In this document: piece after piece, positions 1 to 11,659 of the stretch | Numbering within the stretch: the first letter of the stretch is position 1 | How the letters are laid out: each line of letters begins with the position of its first letter | From: Mercenaria mercenaria | Lineage: Eukaryota; Mollusca; Bivalvia; Venerida; Veneridae | Direction: 5' to 3' | DNA: 64,000 nt | Assembly: GCF_021730395.1 (NCBI RefSeq) | Contig: NC_069369.1 | Coordinates: forward strand, 66,429,501-66,493,500 | The notes under the pieces: generated by a model | What the model was told of the DNA's origin: nothing | Databases searched by the model: none | Seen by the model: only the letters and a program-made list of their open reading frames with translations | Made by a program: the position numbers and the translations under genes

Positions 1-674
1 TCTGACCTTGACCTTTCATCTACTTATCCTCTAAAAGATAGGGGTATCTACTGACCACAGGCAATCATATTATGAAGCTTGTATTGTGAACTAGACCTTC
101 GACCCTCCCAGAATAGGGGCCATCTACTGGCTAGTTTTTTTCTTCAAAACAATTGTCCAAACATTCTTATGTGACTGACTGGAAACCAGATGGTCCATTA
201 ACAGTGAGAAATTAAACCCTCTATTTTTCAGAGGAAACAATGAAATGATGGGCAAATATTTTGCCTTCTGCATCCAAGGTTTCATGAAAAATCCCTTGTT
301 CTTTTTAAGTAATGACAAACTCCACCAATTGTGACTGACAGATGATGAAGTGATATACAAATGGAGAAAAAAAGTAGCATACATGTTCTCCACATTGCGT
401 TCTATCTATGTATTGTACCACATTTGTTTAATTTATTGCAGGATCCATTTTAGATTTTTGGACTATTTGCAGCCATAGCAACTAAAATGGTTTCCATAGC
501 AACAAAATAAAACATGAATATTGTCCATATTGCCATCTATCCATGTACTAAGTTTCATGAAAAAAATATGTACTTTAAAGTTATTGCAAGATCCTTATTT
601 GTGTGCCATACAGACGGACAGGTTGACAGACAAACAGAAGTCCCTTTCGGTAAAACGCGGGTAGAGGCGTAAAA
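1..674. repeat. Fragment of a dispersed 'gaccttgacc' minisatellite element
   Basis: The window opens inside a repeat of the common molluscan type. It has 'gaccttgacct' phrases, then 'tctaagtttcatgaa'-like phrases, and ends in the usual A/G-rich tail with 'cagacggacagg' and 'ggtagaggcgtaaaat'. No coding capacity is visible. The left end is outside the window. Confidence 0.6.
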
Positions 675-950
675 TTAACTAAAAACAACAGTGCATCAGC
701 TATAACATTTAATATCACAGAATTCTTGTAAATTTTAACGACACATTTACATAAATTTCAATGACATATTTACATTAGTCTAGGAACCTATGAAAATGGC
801 CCCAAAGAAATGGTTAGTTAATGTTTGAGAAAATGCAATCCATGTTTTTTTTGGTCTAAGGAAATTTCAAAAACATAATTATATTCAAAATTCTTAAATA
901 AGCAGTATGTTTATACAAACTAAGATATTCTGAAAGTTTCATATAGATAA
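675..950. other. Unassigned AT-rich spacer
   Basis: AT-rich sequence with no exon-like open frame flanked by splice signals, no terminal inverted repeat and no tandem unit that I can see. Confidence 0.5.
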
Positions 951-1099
951 CAAGAGGATCATGATGGTCCTGAATCGCTCACCTCTTCCCACATGATCCA
1001 GTTTTGAGTATGACGTCGTTTTTTCTATTATTTGACATAGTGACCTAGTTTTTGAGCTCATGTGACCCAGTTTTGAACTTGACCTAGATATTATCAAGA

Positions 1100-4000
1100 C
1101 AAGAGGACCATGATGGTCCTGAATTGCTCACCTCTTCCCACATGACCCAGTTTTGAGTATGACGTCGTTTTTTTCTATTATTTGACAAAGTGACCTAGTT
1201 TTTGAGCTCATGTGACCCAGTTTTGAACATGACCTAGATATTATCAAGATAAAAATTCTGACCAATTTTCATGAAGATCCATTGAAAAATATGGTCTCTA
1301 GAGAGGTCACAAGGTTTTTCTATTATTTGACCTATTGACCTAGTTTTCGAAGGTACGTGACCCTGTTTTGAACTTTATCTAGATATCATCAAGGTGCACA
1401 TTCTCACTAATTTTCATGAAGATCTCATGAAAAATATGGCCTCTAGAGAGGTCACAAGGTTTTTCTATTTTTATACCTACTGGCCTAGTTTTTGACCGCA
1501 CGTGACCCAGTTTCGAAACTGACCTAGATATCATCAAGGTAAACATTCAGATCAATTTTCATGAAGATCCATTGAAAAATATGGCCTCTAGAGAGGTCAA
1601 AAGATTTTAATAATTTTAGACCTACTGACCTAGTTTTTGACCGCAGTTGATCCAGTTTCAAACTTGACCTAGATATCATCAAGATGAACATTCAGACCAT
1701 CTTTCATACAGATCCCATGAAAAGTATGGCCTCTAGAGATGTCACAAGGTTTTTATATTATTTGACCTACTGACCTAGTTTTTAACGGCATGTGACCAAG
1801 TTTCAAACTTGACCTAGATATCATCAAGGAGAACATTCTGACCAATTTTCATAAAGATCCATTCAAGGGTATGGCCTCTAGAGAGGTCACAAGGTTTTTC
1901 TCTTTCAAGACCTACTGACCTAGTTTTTGATTGCAGTTGACCCAGTTTCAAACTTGACCTATATATCATCAACATAAACATTCAGACTAACTTTCATACA
2001 GATCCCATGAAAAATATAGCCTCTAGAGAGGTCACAACGTTTTTTCATTATTTGACCTACTGACCCACTTTTTGATGGCACGTGACCTACTTTCGAACTT
2101 GACCTAGATATCATCAAGATGAACATTCTGACCAATTTTTATGAAGATCCATTCACAAGTATGGCCTCTAGAGAGGTCACAAGGTTTTTCTATTTTTAGA
2201 CCTACTGACCTAGTTTTTGACCGTACGTGACCCACTTTCCAACTTGACCTAGATATCATCAAGATGAACATTCAGACCAACTTTCAGACAGATCCCATGA
2301 AAAATATGACCTCTAGAGAGGTCTCAAGGTTTTTCTATTATTTGACCTACTGACCTAGTTTTTAACGGCACGTGACCCACTTTCGAACTTGACCTAGATA
2401 TCATCAAGATGAATATTCTGACCAATTTTCATGAAGCTCTCATGAAACATATGGCCTCTAGAGAGGTCACAAGGTTTTTCTATTTTTAGCTCACCTGTCA
2501 CAAAGTGACAAGGTGAGCTTTGTGATCGCGTGGCGTCCGTCGTCCGTGCGTGCGTAAACTTTTGCTTGTGACCACTCTAGAGGTCACATTTTTCATGGGA
2601 TCTTTATGAAAGTTGGTCAGAATGTTCATCTTGATGATATCTAGGTCAAGTTCGAAACTGGGTCACATGCGGTCAAAAACTAGGTCAGTACATCTAAAAA
2701 TAGAAAAACCTTGTGACCTCTCTAGAGGCCATATTTTTCATGAGATCTTCATGAAAATTAGTCAGAATGTTCACCCCGATAATATCTAGGTCAAGTTCGA
2801 AACTGGGTCACATGGGGTCAAAAACTAGGTCAGCAGGTCAAAAAATAGAAAAACCTTGTGACCTCTCTAGAGGCCATATTTCTCAATGGATCTTCATGAA
2901 AATTGGTCAGAATGTTCACCTTGATGATATCTAGGTCAAGTTCGAAACTGGGTCACGTGGGGTCAAAAACTAGGTCAGTAGATCTAAAAATAGAAAAACC
3001 TTGTGACCTCTCTAGAGGCCATATTTTTCATGAGATCTTCATGAAAATTGGTGAGAATGTTCATCTTGATGATATCTAGGTTGAGTTTGAAACTGGGTCA
3101 TCTGGGGTCAAAAACTAGGTCAGTAGATCTAAAAATAGAAAAACCTTGTGACCTCTCTAGAGGCCATATTTCTCAATGGATCTTCATGAAAATTGGTCTG
3201 AATGTTCACCTTGATAATATCTAGGTCAAGTTCGAAACTGGGTCACGTGGGGTCAAAAACTAGGTCAGTAGATCTAAAAATAGAAAAACCTTGTGACCTC
3301 TCTAGAGGCCATATTTTTCATGAGGTCTTCATGAAAATTGGTGAGAATGTTCACCTTGATGATATCTAGGTCAAGTTCGAAACTGGGTCACGTGTGGTCA
3401 AAAACTAGGTCAGTAGGTCTAAAATTAGAAAAACCTTGTGACCTCTCTAGAGGCCATATTTCTCAGTGGATCTTCATGAAAATTGGTCAGAATGTTCACC
3501 TTGATGATATCTAGGTCAGGTTAGAAACTTGGTCACGTGCAGTCAATAACTAGGTCAGTAGATCTAAAAATAGAAAAATCTTGTGACCTCTCTAGAGGCC
3601 ATATATTCAAAAGATCTTCATGAAAATTGGTCAGAATGTTCATCTTGATGATATCTGGATCAAGTTCGAAACTGGGTAATGTGTGGTCAAAAACTAGGTC
3701 AGTAGGTCTAAAAATAGAAAAACCTTGTGATGTCTCTAGAGGCCATATTTCTCAATGGATCTTCATGAAAATTGGTGAGAATGTTCAGCTTGATGATATA
3801 TAGGTCAAGTTTGTAACTGGGTCATGTGCGGTCAAAAAACTAGGTCAGTAGGTTGAAAAATAGAAAAACCTTGTGACCTCTCTAGAGGCCATATTTTTCA
3901 AGAGATCTTCATGAAAATTGGTGAGAATGTTCACCTTGATGATATCTAGGTCAGGTTTAAAAGTGGGTCATGTGCCTTCAAAAACTAGGTCATTAGGTCA

Positions 4001-4726
4001 AATAATATAAAAACCTTGTGACCTCTCTAGAGGTCATATTTTTCAATTGATCTGTATGAAAATTGGTCAGAATTTTTTATCTTGATGATATCTAGGTCAC
4101 ATGTGCTCAAAAACTAGGTCACTTTGTCAAATAATAGAAATAACAACGTTATACTCAGTTCAACACTGGGTCATGTGGGGATAGGTGAGCGATTCAGGAC
4201 CATCATGGTCCTCTTGTTAGACCTACTGACCTAGTTTTTGACCGCAGTTGGCCCAGTTTCAAACTTGACCTAGATATCATCAAGATGAACATTCAGACCA
4301 ACTTTCATACAGATCCCATGAAAAATATGGCCTTTAGAGAGGTCACAAGGTTTTTATATTATTTGACCTATGACCTAGTTTTTGAAGGCACGTGACCCAT
4401 TTTCGAACTTGACCTAGATATCATCAAGGTGAATGTTCTGACCAGTTTTCATGAAGATCTTTTGAAATATATGGCCTCTAGAGAGGTCACAAGGTTTTTC
4501 TATTTTTAGACCTACTGACCTAGTTTTTGACGGCACGTGACCCAGTTTCGAACTTGACCTAGATATCATCAAGATGAACATTCTGACCAACTTTCATTAA
4601 GATCCCACAAAAAATGTGACCTCTAGAGTGGTCACAAGCAAAACTTTACGGATGCACGGATGGACGGACGACGGACGCTGCGTGATCACAAAAGCTCACC
4701 TTGTCACTATGTGACAGGTGAGCTAA
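1100..4726 (+). mobile_element. Helitron-like element B, inserted into element A
   Basis: It starts CAAGAGGACCATGATGGTCC and ends GGTGAGCTAA. The flanks are ...ttatcaaga on the left and taaaaattctgacc on the right. Joined, they give exactly the uninterrupted sequence seen in the copy at 47022-48487, so the insertion fell between A and T with no duplication of the target. It holds inverted element C. About 1.9 kb remains without C. Confidence 0.8.
2486..4216 (-). mobile_element. Helitron-like element C, inserted inverted into element B
   Basis: On the plus strand it reads from TTAGCTCACCTGTCAC to GGACCATCATGGTCCTCTTG, which is the element in reverse. Joining the flanks (ctattt and ttagacctactg) restores the ordinary monomer sequence exactly. 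It carries about eleven tandem monomers in reverse orientation. This makes a large inverted repeat with the surrounding A/B monomers. Confidence 0.8.
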
Positions 4727-6030
4727 TAAAAATTCTGACCAATTTTCATGAAGATCCATTGAAAATTATGGTCTCTAGAGCGGTCACAAGGTTTTTCTAT
4801 TATTTGACCTATTGACCTAGTTTATTAAGGCACGTGACCCAGTTTCAAACTTGACCTAGATATCATCAAGGTGAACATTCTGACCAATTTTCATGAAGAT
4901 CCATTCAAGTGTATGGCCTCTAGAGAGGTCGCAAGGTTTTTCTAATTCAAGACCTACTGTCCTAGTTTTTGATCGCAGTTGACCCAGTTTCAAACTTGAC
5001 CTAGATATCATCAAGATAAACATTCAGACCAACTTTCATACAGATCCCATGAAAAATATGGCCTCCACAGAGGTCACAACGTCTTTTCATTATTTGACCT
5101 ACTGACCTAGTTTTTGATGGCATGTGACCCACTTTCAAACTTGACCTAGATATCATCAAGATGAACATTCTGACCAATTTTTATGGAGATCAATTCACAA
5201 GTATGGCCTCTAGAGAGGTCACAAGGTTTTTCTATTTTTAGACCTACTGACCTAGTTTTGGAAGGCACGTGACCCTGTTTCGAACTTGACCTAGATATCA
5301 TCAAGATGAACATTCAGACAAACTTTCATGAAGATCCATTGAAAAATATGGCCTTTAGAGAGGTCACAAGGTTTTTCTATTATTTGACCTACTGACCTAG
5401 TTTTTGATGGCACGTGACCCACTTTCAAATCTGACCTAGATATCATCAAGATGAACATTCAGACCAACTTTCATACAGATCCCATGGAAAATATGGCCTC
5501 TAGAGAGGTCACAAGGTTTTTCTATTGTTTGACCTACTGACCTAGTTTTTGAAGGCACGTGACCCATTTTCGAACTTGACTTAGATATCATCAAGGTGAA
5601 CGTTCTGACCAATTTTCATGAAGATCTTGTGAAATATATGGCCTCTAGAGAGGTCACAAGGTTTTTCTATTTTTAGACCTACTGACCTAGTTTTTGAAGG
5701 CATGTGACCCAGTTTCGAACTTGACCTAGATATCATCAAGGTGAACATTCTGACCAATTTTCATGAAGATCCATTGAAAATTATGGCCTCTAGAGAGGTC
5801 ACAAGGTTTTTCTATTTTTAGACCTACTGACCTAGTTTTTGATGGCACGTGACCAAGTTTCGAACTTGACCTAGATATCATCAAGGTGAACATTCTGACC
5901 AACTTTCATAAAGATCCCATGAAAAATGTGACCTCTAGAGTGGTCACAAGCAAAAGTTTACGGACACACGCACGACGGACACCGCGCAATCACAAAAGCT
6001 CACCTTGTCACTTTGTGACAGGTGAGCTAA

Positions 6031-6783
6031 AAAAAGGGGATTCAAAATTGCAAACTAAAAAATTCTAAAGCCCAAAACATTTGTTTGGAATGGAAAATAC
6101 TCTATTAATTTTATTTTGACATCAATTTCAAAACTAGTCAAGATATTTTTAGAATTTATCTCCCTTGGAGATCTTTTAGAATAATGTATAGTATCAAAAA
6201 TAGCAGGAGAGTAAAAATGTAAAATCCTTCCCTACGAAATAAATGATACTTAATAATCAAATTGTTAAACTTTAATCACAGAACTCTTGTAAAGACTGTA
6301 TATAAAATAAATTTTGAATATCTTATGTACCTCTACACAGCAGACAGAATATAACAGATATAAATTGCTTCAATTTCGTAAATAAGAAAAGCATACTTAA
6401 ACATTTCATTACTACTGTCAGAGCCCTGCAAAATGTTATTCCATCAAGGGGGATATCCCTGCCAAGTTTAGTCAAATTTGTTAAGTCTGCTTACAAGTAA
6501 CTGAAACTAACAGGCAAACAAAAAATAATCTGGCGAGTTTTAGACAGGACTATAACTTTTGGATAAGCTGTAAAATGTGTAAAAAGCTCTATTGTGTCAG
6601 TCAAACAGTCAAAATGTTATGCAAAATAGATGTATTTCATATCAACTTGATTTACATTGACCTTCTTAATTTACTATCGCTACTGTTTGCAAAAATGCAA
6701 TAAACATCAGTAGGCATGCCCCTTTAAGTATTTGTTTCCACAGAATGTATATGCTTTTATTAAGACTCGTACATCAAAAATGA
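6031..6783. other. Spacer without recognised features
   Basis: AT-rich sequence between element A and a small MITE. I see no supported exon, repeat boundary or tandem structure. Confidence 0.5.
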
Positions 6784-6942
6784 TTAACCCTTATCATGCT
6801 GGGGCAAGTGATTCTGCCTTTGCACTGTTCGCCATTCAGCCAGTATCTTTTTTTGGTAAGCACCCCTTTTAAAAGTTGATGGTACTGTCCAAATTGAACG
6901 ATGGACAAGTTCATTATAGAAAATTAGAAGGGTAAGGGTTAA
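6784..6942. mobile_element. piggyBac-like MITE, copy 1 (internally shortened)
   Basis: It is bounded by TTAA on both sides with inverted ends CCCTTATCATGCTG and GGGTAAGGG. Internal phrases (actgttcgccattcag, caagttcattataga) are shared with the copies at 9104, 17311 and 23556. A TTAA target with CCCTT-type ends fits piggyBac-derived MITEs. It is about 50 bp shorter than the other copies. Confidence 0.7.
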
Positions 6943-7329
6943 AAACAGATCTTGTTTTCACAAACAAAAACCTTGCTTAGCATTCACATATTTCCTATGT
7001 TACAGCCTTTCTTATTTCTGTTCATTTACAGCCATTGAAAATTGACAACCTTTGTAACATACAACTTCTTAAATGTGTAAGTTGCAAGATTTATTGTTGA
7101 GAAACTACTTTCCTTCATTAGGGCCATTTGTAAAGAAATAAAAATGAAGAATTGATGAAAACTATGTTAAACCTTGTTACCTGAAATTTCAGCACTGGGA
7201 CATTATTGCACTTGCATCACAATGAAGATATGTAACATGTCTTTGAAAATGGTGTATTTTAATGGCACTGAACTGTCCAAAAAGTGTGGCCTATTTATGC
7301 AGTCTTTTTCTATCTATGAATTCTATCCA

Positions 7330-7430
7330 TATATCAGTAAATTTACAATTATTTTATAGAGTAATATACATGCTTCATAAACTGTTTAATTTTCATGTAA
7401 AACAACTCTTTCTTTGATATGTTTTTTTTC
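7330..7430 (-). repeat. Dispersed repeat fragment shared with 32.3-32.65 kb and 60.4-61.3 kb
   Basis: The reverse complement matches phrases such as 'aaagagttgttttacatgaaaatt' seen at 32340 and 60480. It is a short, old copy without clear ends. Confidence 0.5.
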
Positions 7431-7456
7431 AAATCGCGGATGTTACAATTAAAATT

Positions 7457-7629
7457 CAATTGGAACTTGGTATCTTGACCTCCGAATCTCGAAATTCTGG
7501 CTACATCGAAGAATTTTTCAAGGCCCATCCTGAAAACACTTACACGAAGTTTCATTTATTCAGTAGAATTTTGGCATCTCAAAGTAATATGCTCAACCCC
7601 CTGGAATTTGAGATACCAAGTTTAAACTG
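7457..7629. mobile_element. Short pogo/mariner-type MITE
   Basis: The inverted ends are CAATTGGAACTTGGTATC on the left and, read inward from the right, CAGTTTAAACTTGGTATC. These resemble the ends of the larger element at 19948-20852. TA follows the right end; the left TA is lost. About 170 bp, non-coding. Confidence 0.55.
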
Positions 7630-8184
7630 TAATTAGATTTGCTGGCATGCCCCTTTAGATATTACAAGAAGAGCTTTAATACATTGATCAATATGATCTT
7701 TCCCTAGGGTTACACTTGTAATTCATTCTTACACATTTTTTAACAATTTATTTCTCTTTAGTCAAATTTTCTCTCATAACTGTTTATTCCAGGTATCTGT
7801 GCTATCATTGGTTTCTCCTAGTTCTATACTGATCTGTATGTATTCATATTAAAGGTACTCAAGGGCAGTTTCTGAGCAATTACCTATCTTTACATTCTAT
7901 ATCTGCATTCATTAGTTTCAAATGTAGCTTATACATGAGCACATGGTTTCCTGCCATGCTAAAATTTCATAGGAAGAATATCTAACCAAAAGGAAATTGT
8001 TATTAGTTGTCCACTACCAAAACACTGCTAATTGTTATTAGTGGTCCACTACCTTAACACTGCCTACTGTTATTAGTGGTCCTCAACCTTAATACAGCTG
8101 TACTGAATGTTGTTTCAAGTGACATTGTAACTGAACATTTGTACAAAAAAATAAATACAGGCATACAGAACATGAAATATCCAA

Positions 8185-8379
8185 TCAATTATTATTGCAC
8201 ATTGCTTTCATCCTTTCAGGTCTATGTTCCACTGACCATAATGTAGGTAAATACTTGGGCTGCATGATGTCCACAAAATGTTGCCGCCACATCTTCTCAA
8301 ACTCCAGAAGTCCTCCTTCTTTTGCCATGTAATACTGCACTACCTTCTGTCCATGTGGTACAAATTTTGCATTATTGAT
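8185..8379 (-). CDS. Last coding exon of an unidentified minus-strand gene
   Basis: The reverse strand reads INNAKFVPHGQKVVQYYMAK and then EGGLLEFEKMWRQHFVDIMQ, PKYLPTLWSVEHRPERMKAM, CNNN and a stop (TGA at 8187-8185). The start lies after a pyrimidine/A-rich acceptor near 8380, and the frame continues that of the exon at 9553-9425 (..TLTMDVK joining INNAKF). The segment is soluble, with an aromatic/basic helix around FEKMWRQHF. I do not recognise the family; a helical scaffold or RGS-like fold is possible but not supported. The downstream 3' UTR runs toward 8.1 kb without a clear AATAAA. Confidence 0.6.
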   Translation of the reverse strand: MNNAKFVPHGQKVVQYYMAKEGGLLEFEKMWRQHFVDIMQPKYLPTLWSVEHRPERMKAMCNNN

Positions 8380-9103
8380 TCTAAATAAAACAGAAAATAC
8401 TCTTACAATAGATTTTTTTTAGGGGATTTGGGGGAGGGGTGGGGGGGGGTGTTAGCACTGTTTTTAACCATATTTCAGTTATATGTAACAGCAGGCAGTT
8501 AACCTAACCAGTGTTCCTGGATTCTGTACCAGTACTATCCTGTTCTCCACATGAAAAAGAGGTAGAGGACAAATGATTTCAGACACAATGTCTTTTACCA
8601 AATTGCCATGGAGAACATATGCCTCACCCACAGAGCAAGCTTCAGTATCTATAGATCTGTCTTCTCCCTAGTGAGCTATGTTGGCAGATTTCTTACAAAC
8701 AGAAATAGGGTATAAATACATAATAATTTCAGTTAATTCAAATAATAACCTTTATAAAAGTCAACAGAACCATTTTTTTCAGAATTGTTCACCCACCATC
8801 ACAGAATTATGTGGTAAGTTTTCAGATATATGATGAGGGTTCATTCTGAAACTTTTAAATAAGTATACTGTAACAATGTTTACTTTTGTGTGCATGATAT
8901 TCCGTAGGTTTGGCCAAAATAGCTACTTTTGGTGGGGGTGGGGGGGGGGGATATCACTTCATGGATTTTAACTTTTGAAGATGAAATAAATGAGGTTATT
9001 TATAGACTGGAAATTGATTTCGTACACTGTCACAACCAATAAATCTATGAAAATTAGTCCCCCTCAAATATAAATGATTTAACAGTAAATAGTATTAGTG
9101 ATC

Positions 9104-9306
9104 TTAACCCATACCCTGCTGAAATTCTATAATGAACTGGTCCATCTTTCAATTTGGACAGTACCATTAACTGTCAATAGGGGTGCTTACCAAAAAGATA
9201 CTGACTGAATGGCGAACAGTGCAGACCATGATCACATAGCCAGGCTGATCATGATCTGCACTGGTCACAAAGGCAGAATCAGTCGTGTTCAGCATGATAA
9301 AGGTAA
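9104..9306. mobile_element. piggyBac-like MITE, copy 2
   Basis: It starts TTAACCCATACCCTGCTG and runs through the family phrases (aatgaactggtccatc, gctgatcatgatctgcac) to gcatgataaaggtaa. The right end has decayed from the TTAA seen in other copies. Confidence 0.65.
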
Positions 9307-9424
9307 ACATTTACAATAAAAGAAAAAAAAAATCCTCTTAGGTTATTTCAATTAGAAAACCAAAAATTTCAATATTTCGATATTAATAGAACTTAGGTAA
9401 CAAAACATATATACATGTACTTAC

Positions 9425-9553
9425 TTGACATCCATTGTCAGCGTATTTTCTAGTAGTTCTTTTGGTAATGATAGCACACCATAAAATCTTTTCACAATTT
9501 CTTCCAATTCTTTAACCCGTGACTCTGGAATTTTTTCTCTGCTCTTCAATAAC
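9425..9553 (-). CDS. Internal exon of the unidentified minus-strand gene
   Basis: After an acceptor (..tacctacag) the reverse strand codes ALLKSREKIPESRVKELEEI, VKRFYGVLSLPKELLENTLT, MDVK and then a strong donor (AA|GTAAGTAC). It is a charged helical segment, with K/E-rich heptad-like spacing around ESRVKELEEIVKRFYGVL. Phases match both neighbours (10602-10475 and 8379-8185). Nothing in it allows naming the protein. Confidence 0.65.
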
Positions 9554-9745
9554 GCTCTGTAGGTAAATACAAAACCTTTTTAATAAAATTTCTACAATCA
9601 AAGTAAAAAATAAAAACATGCAAGACGGATGTTTCTGTTGCATATGGTATGCTGTTTTGGTATCCTATTATCTGGAATCTTAAATATATTCTGGACAAGA
9701 AAACAGAAAATTAATTCATAATTTTTGTAAGTTGAAATTCTACGA

Positions 9746-10340
9746 TACTGGTACTGATAATAAACCAGAACAGAAAATGAGTTTTTTTACCTGTAACTTT
9801 TTTAATTCTGCAAATTGAAATCAATGGTTGGTATCAAAATAAAGCTTAACATTTGCTAAAAACTTTACATAATTCAAATTTTATATTTAGTAAGAAAAGT
9901 CACACAAAGTGAGGCCCTGAAAGGGGTTTGTAAAATGGGGACTGTATGAACGTTGACTGATGATAAATTCGACCACTTTCTCATTTACAAAATTGTCTTC
10001 GTATTATTATATTGAAACTTTCCCCAAAAAGCTGCAACAGTCATTCCTGATCAAGTAATGAAAGGTGACCCAATGTCAGGCCTTCATGTTTCAACAGTGA
10101 GCATGCGCAAAAAAAAAACCCACTTCCCCAGTAATTTTGGAGAAATATTTTTTATACAAATAAATGTAAGTCATTTATTTATACAGAATATTTACCAATT
10201 TTGTTTTTGTTTACACCAGTTGGTGTTGTAAGTGGAAACTATTAGATGGTGTGTTCAATTTTATAAATAACCGCTTGCAATCGAATATTTCCAAGGTGGT
10301 TGACTTTATCATCTGTCCGGGTTTATCATCAGTACCAGTA
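9746..10340. mobile_element. MITE with 30-bp inverted ends, copy 1
   Basis: The ends are TACTGGTACTGATAATAAAC and, in reverse, TACTGGTACTGATGATAAAC. A second copy at 60559-61121 shares the interior (aaataaagcttaacatttgct; gtgaggccctgaaagg; cagttggtgttgtaagtgg). No open frame. It lies in the intron between two exons of the minus-strand gene. Confidence 0.75.
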
Positions 10341-10474
10341 ATGCAAACTGTATTGCTGTTCAAAAAGGCATACAAGCATAAAGTAATCAATTAAATCACC
10401 AAAATATGTTTTTTTTTTAAGTTCAGGCACACAAGAAATCTTATGAGGAAATTTTAATAAGTTCAGATAATCTT

Positions 10475-10602
10475 ACTTTGCTGCAGAGACAACTTTTGCT
10501 AGATCTTGGTCCCATTGCCGTTTTGAATCTTTCCCCGAGTCAAGGGGAGCATCACATTCTATAGATAACTGTTGTCTTAATGCTGCCTCATAATCAGCAC
10601 AC
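10475..10602 (-). CDS. Internal exon of the unidentified minus-strand gene
   Basis: The reverse strand reads CADYEAALRQQLSIECDAPL, DSGKDSKRQWDQDLAKVVSA and AK, ending at a consensus donor (GCAAA|GTAAGA near 10474). The acceptor is placed at a short ctgaag before TGT GCT GAT, so the left boundary is less certain than the donor. A helical, polar segment. Just upstream lie degenerate tandem copies of the flanking intron (10603-10980). Upstream exons must lie further right, interleaved with the plus-strand exons from 11296 on. Confidence 0.6.
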
Positions 10603-10980
10603 TTCAGATGACAAGATATGCACAGTAACAGTATATCGTGTGAGGAATGGTCCTTGAGAATGGCTGGGAAATATCTGGAAATATATAGCATATAAATATG
10701 CACAATTTTTAGAATGGCCGAGAATGTCTGTAACACCTTGCATACTTTTGTGCATAATGGCACAATAACACCACATATTGTGAAAACTGGTCCTACAGAT
10801 TAGCTTGGACATATCTGAAATAGGTAGCATAATTAAGACGATATGATATGCTCAGTTACCCTATAAATTGCGAAGAATGGTTCTCGAGAATGGCTGAGAA
10901 TACCTGAAACAGCATACTTTTGATAACATGAAATGCACAATAACACTATATTGTATGAAGAATGGTCACTGAGAATGTCA
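10603..10980. repeat. Degenerate tandem repeat of about 110-120 bp
   Basis: Phrases such as 'aagaatggtcctgagaatggctgagaa', 'tgaaacagcatacttttg' and 'atatgcacaataacactatat' recur three to four times with drift. It looks like a locally duplicated piece of intron. Confidence 0.6.
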
Positions 10981-11250
10981 TTTTTGTTTCTGTTTGGTTT
11001 AACATCATGCTGACGCAATCATAGGCCATATGGTGACTTTCCAGCTTTGATGGTGGAAGACCCCAAGTGCCCCTCTGTGCATTATTTCATCATGAACGAG
11101 CACCTAGGTAGAACCACTGACTTTCTGTAAGCCAGCTGGATGGCTCCCTCACATGAAGAATTCAACGTCCCAAGTGAGGCTCGAAACCACATCGGTGAAG
11201 GGCAAGTGATTTTAAGTCAGCGAATTTAACCACTCTGCCACTGAGACCCA
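10981..11250 (-). mobile_element. tRNA-derived SINE, copy 1
   Basis: Read in reverse, the head has a box A-like 'tggcagagtgg' and a box B-like 'ggtttcgagcc', followed by a body shared with the copies at 26735 and 38515 ('cagctggcttacagaa', 'tttcatcatgaac', 'ccatatggtgac'). tRNA-headed SINEs with conserved bodies are widespread in bivalves; I cannot tell which named family this is. Confidence 0.75.
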
Positions 11251-11295
11251 TCAATGAGAATGACTGGGAAATAAATTTTATTTTGCGTTTTAAAG

Positions 11296-11412
11296 ATCCA
11301 GCATTGTCAGAGAACAGTATGACATTTACCAGAGAGACAGCTAATGTTATAGCTCAGAGGTTTTTAGACTGGAATCTGATAGCTGATGTAGAAGGGGAAT
11401 CTGTCAGGGGAA
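11296..11412 (+). CDS. Internal exon of an unidentified plus-strand gene
   Basis: It follows the acceptor-like ttttgcgttttaaag and reads PALSENSMTFTRETANVIAQ, RFLDWNLIADVEGESVRG before a strong donor (GGA A|GTAAGT). The leftover base A plus GA of the next exon (12419) makes an Arg codon, so phases agree. Two decayed partial copies follow at once (11457-11622). The segment is an amphipathic helix pattern; no family is recognised. Upstream exons are expected to the left, possibly outside the window. Confidence 0.65.
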
Positions 11413-11456
11413 GTAAGTATATTGTACCTTTGTTTTAGTTGATAATCGACTAGGGA

Positions 11457-11622
11457 GACAGTCTTGTGTTTTAGCACAGAGATTTCTTGACTGGAAGCAG
11501 AATGAATCGGTCAGGGGAAGCAAGTTTATTGTACCTGTTTTTAGGTCGATAATTGACCAGGAAGACAGTCAGACTGGAATCTGATACCTGATGCAGAGGG
11601 GGAGTCATTCAGAGGAAGTATT
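11457..11622 (+). pseudogene. Two decayed tandem copies of the exon at 11296-11412
   Basis: At 11470-11520 'agcacagagatttcttgactggaa...gtcaggggaagcaag' repeats the exon's middle and end. At 11571-11622 'agactggaatctgatacctgatgcagag' repeats it again. The intron phrase 'attgtacctttgttttag..cgata' is also repeated, so whole exon-plus-intron units were duplicated. The copies carry internal deletions and the donor is lost (AAGCAAG in place of AAGTAAG). Confidence 0.7.
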
Positions 11623-11659
11623 AAAATTTGTTGCTTTTTGTAATATGTATGTACAACCG

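Larger units (their letters stand above)
951..6030 (+). mobile_element. Helitron-like tandem-repeat element A (outermost of a three-level nest)
   Basis: It starts with CAAGAGGATCATGATGGTCC, a 15-base palindrome followed by GCTCACC, and ends with a hairpin (GCTCACC, TGTCAC, GTGACA, GGTGAGC) and a final CTAA. Between the ends are tandem monomers of about 145 bp. Without nested element B (1100-4726) it is about 1.45 kb, close to the simple copy at 47022-48487. There is no coding sequence, so it is non-autonomous. The 3' hairpin, the CTAA end and the lack of target duplication are Helitron traits; the CAAGAG start is not the classical TC, so a Helentron-type or pearl/HINE-type assignment is inference. 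Confidence 0.75.

Noticed and set aside
951-6030. CRISPR-like array
   Set aside because: The repeats are contiguous 145-bp monomers without distinct spacers, in a eukaryotic genome; they are minisatellite arrays inside mobile elements.
8434-8452. G-rich run (also 8930-8951) as a G-quadruplex regulator
   Set aside because: Simple low-complexity G runs in introns with no link to a promoter or exon; not enough to call a regulatory site.
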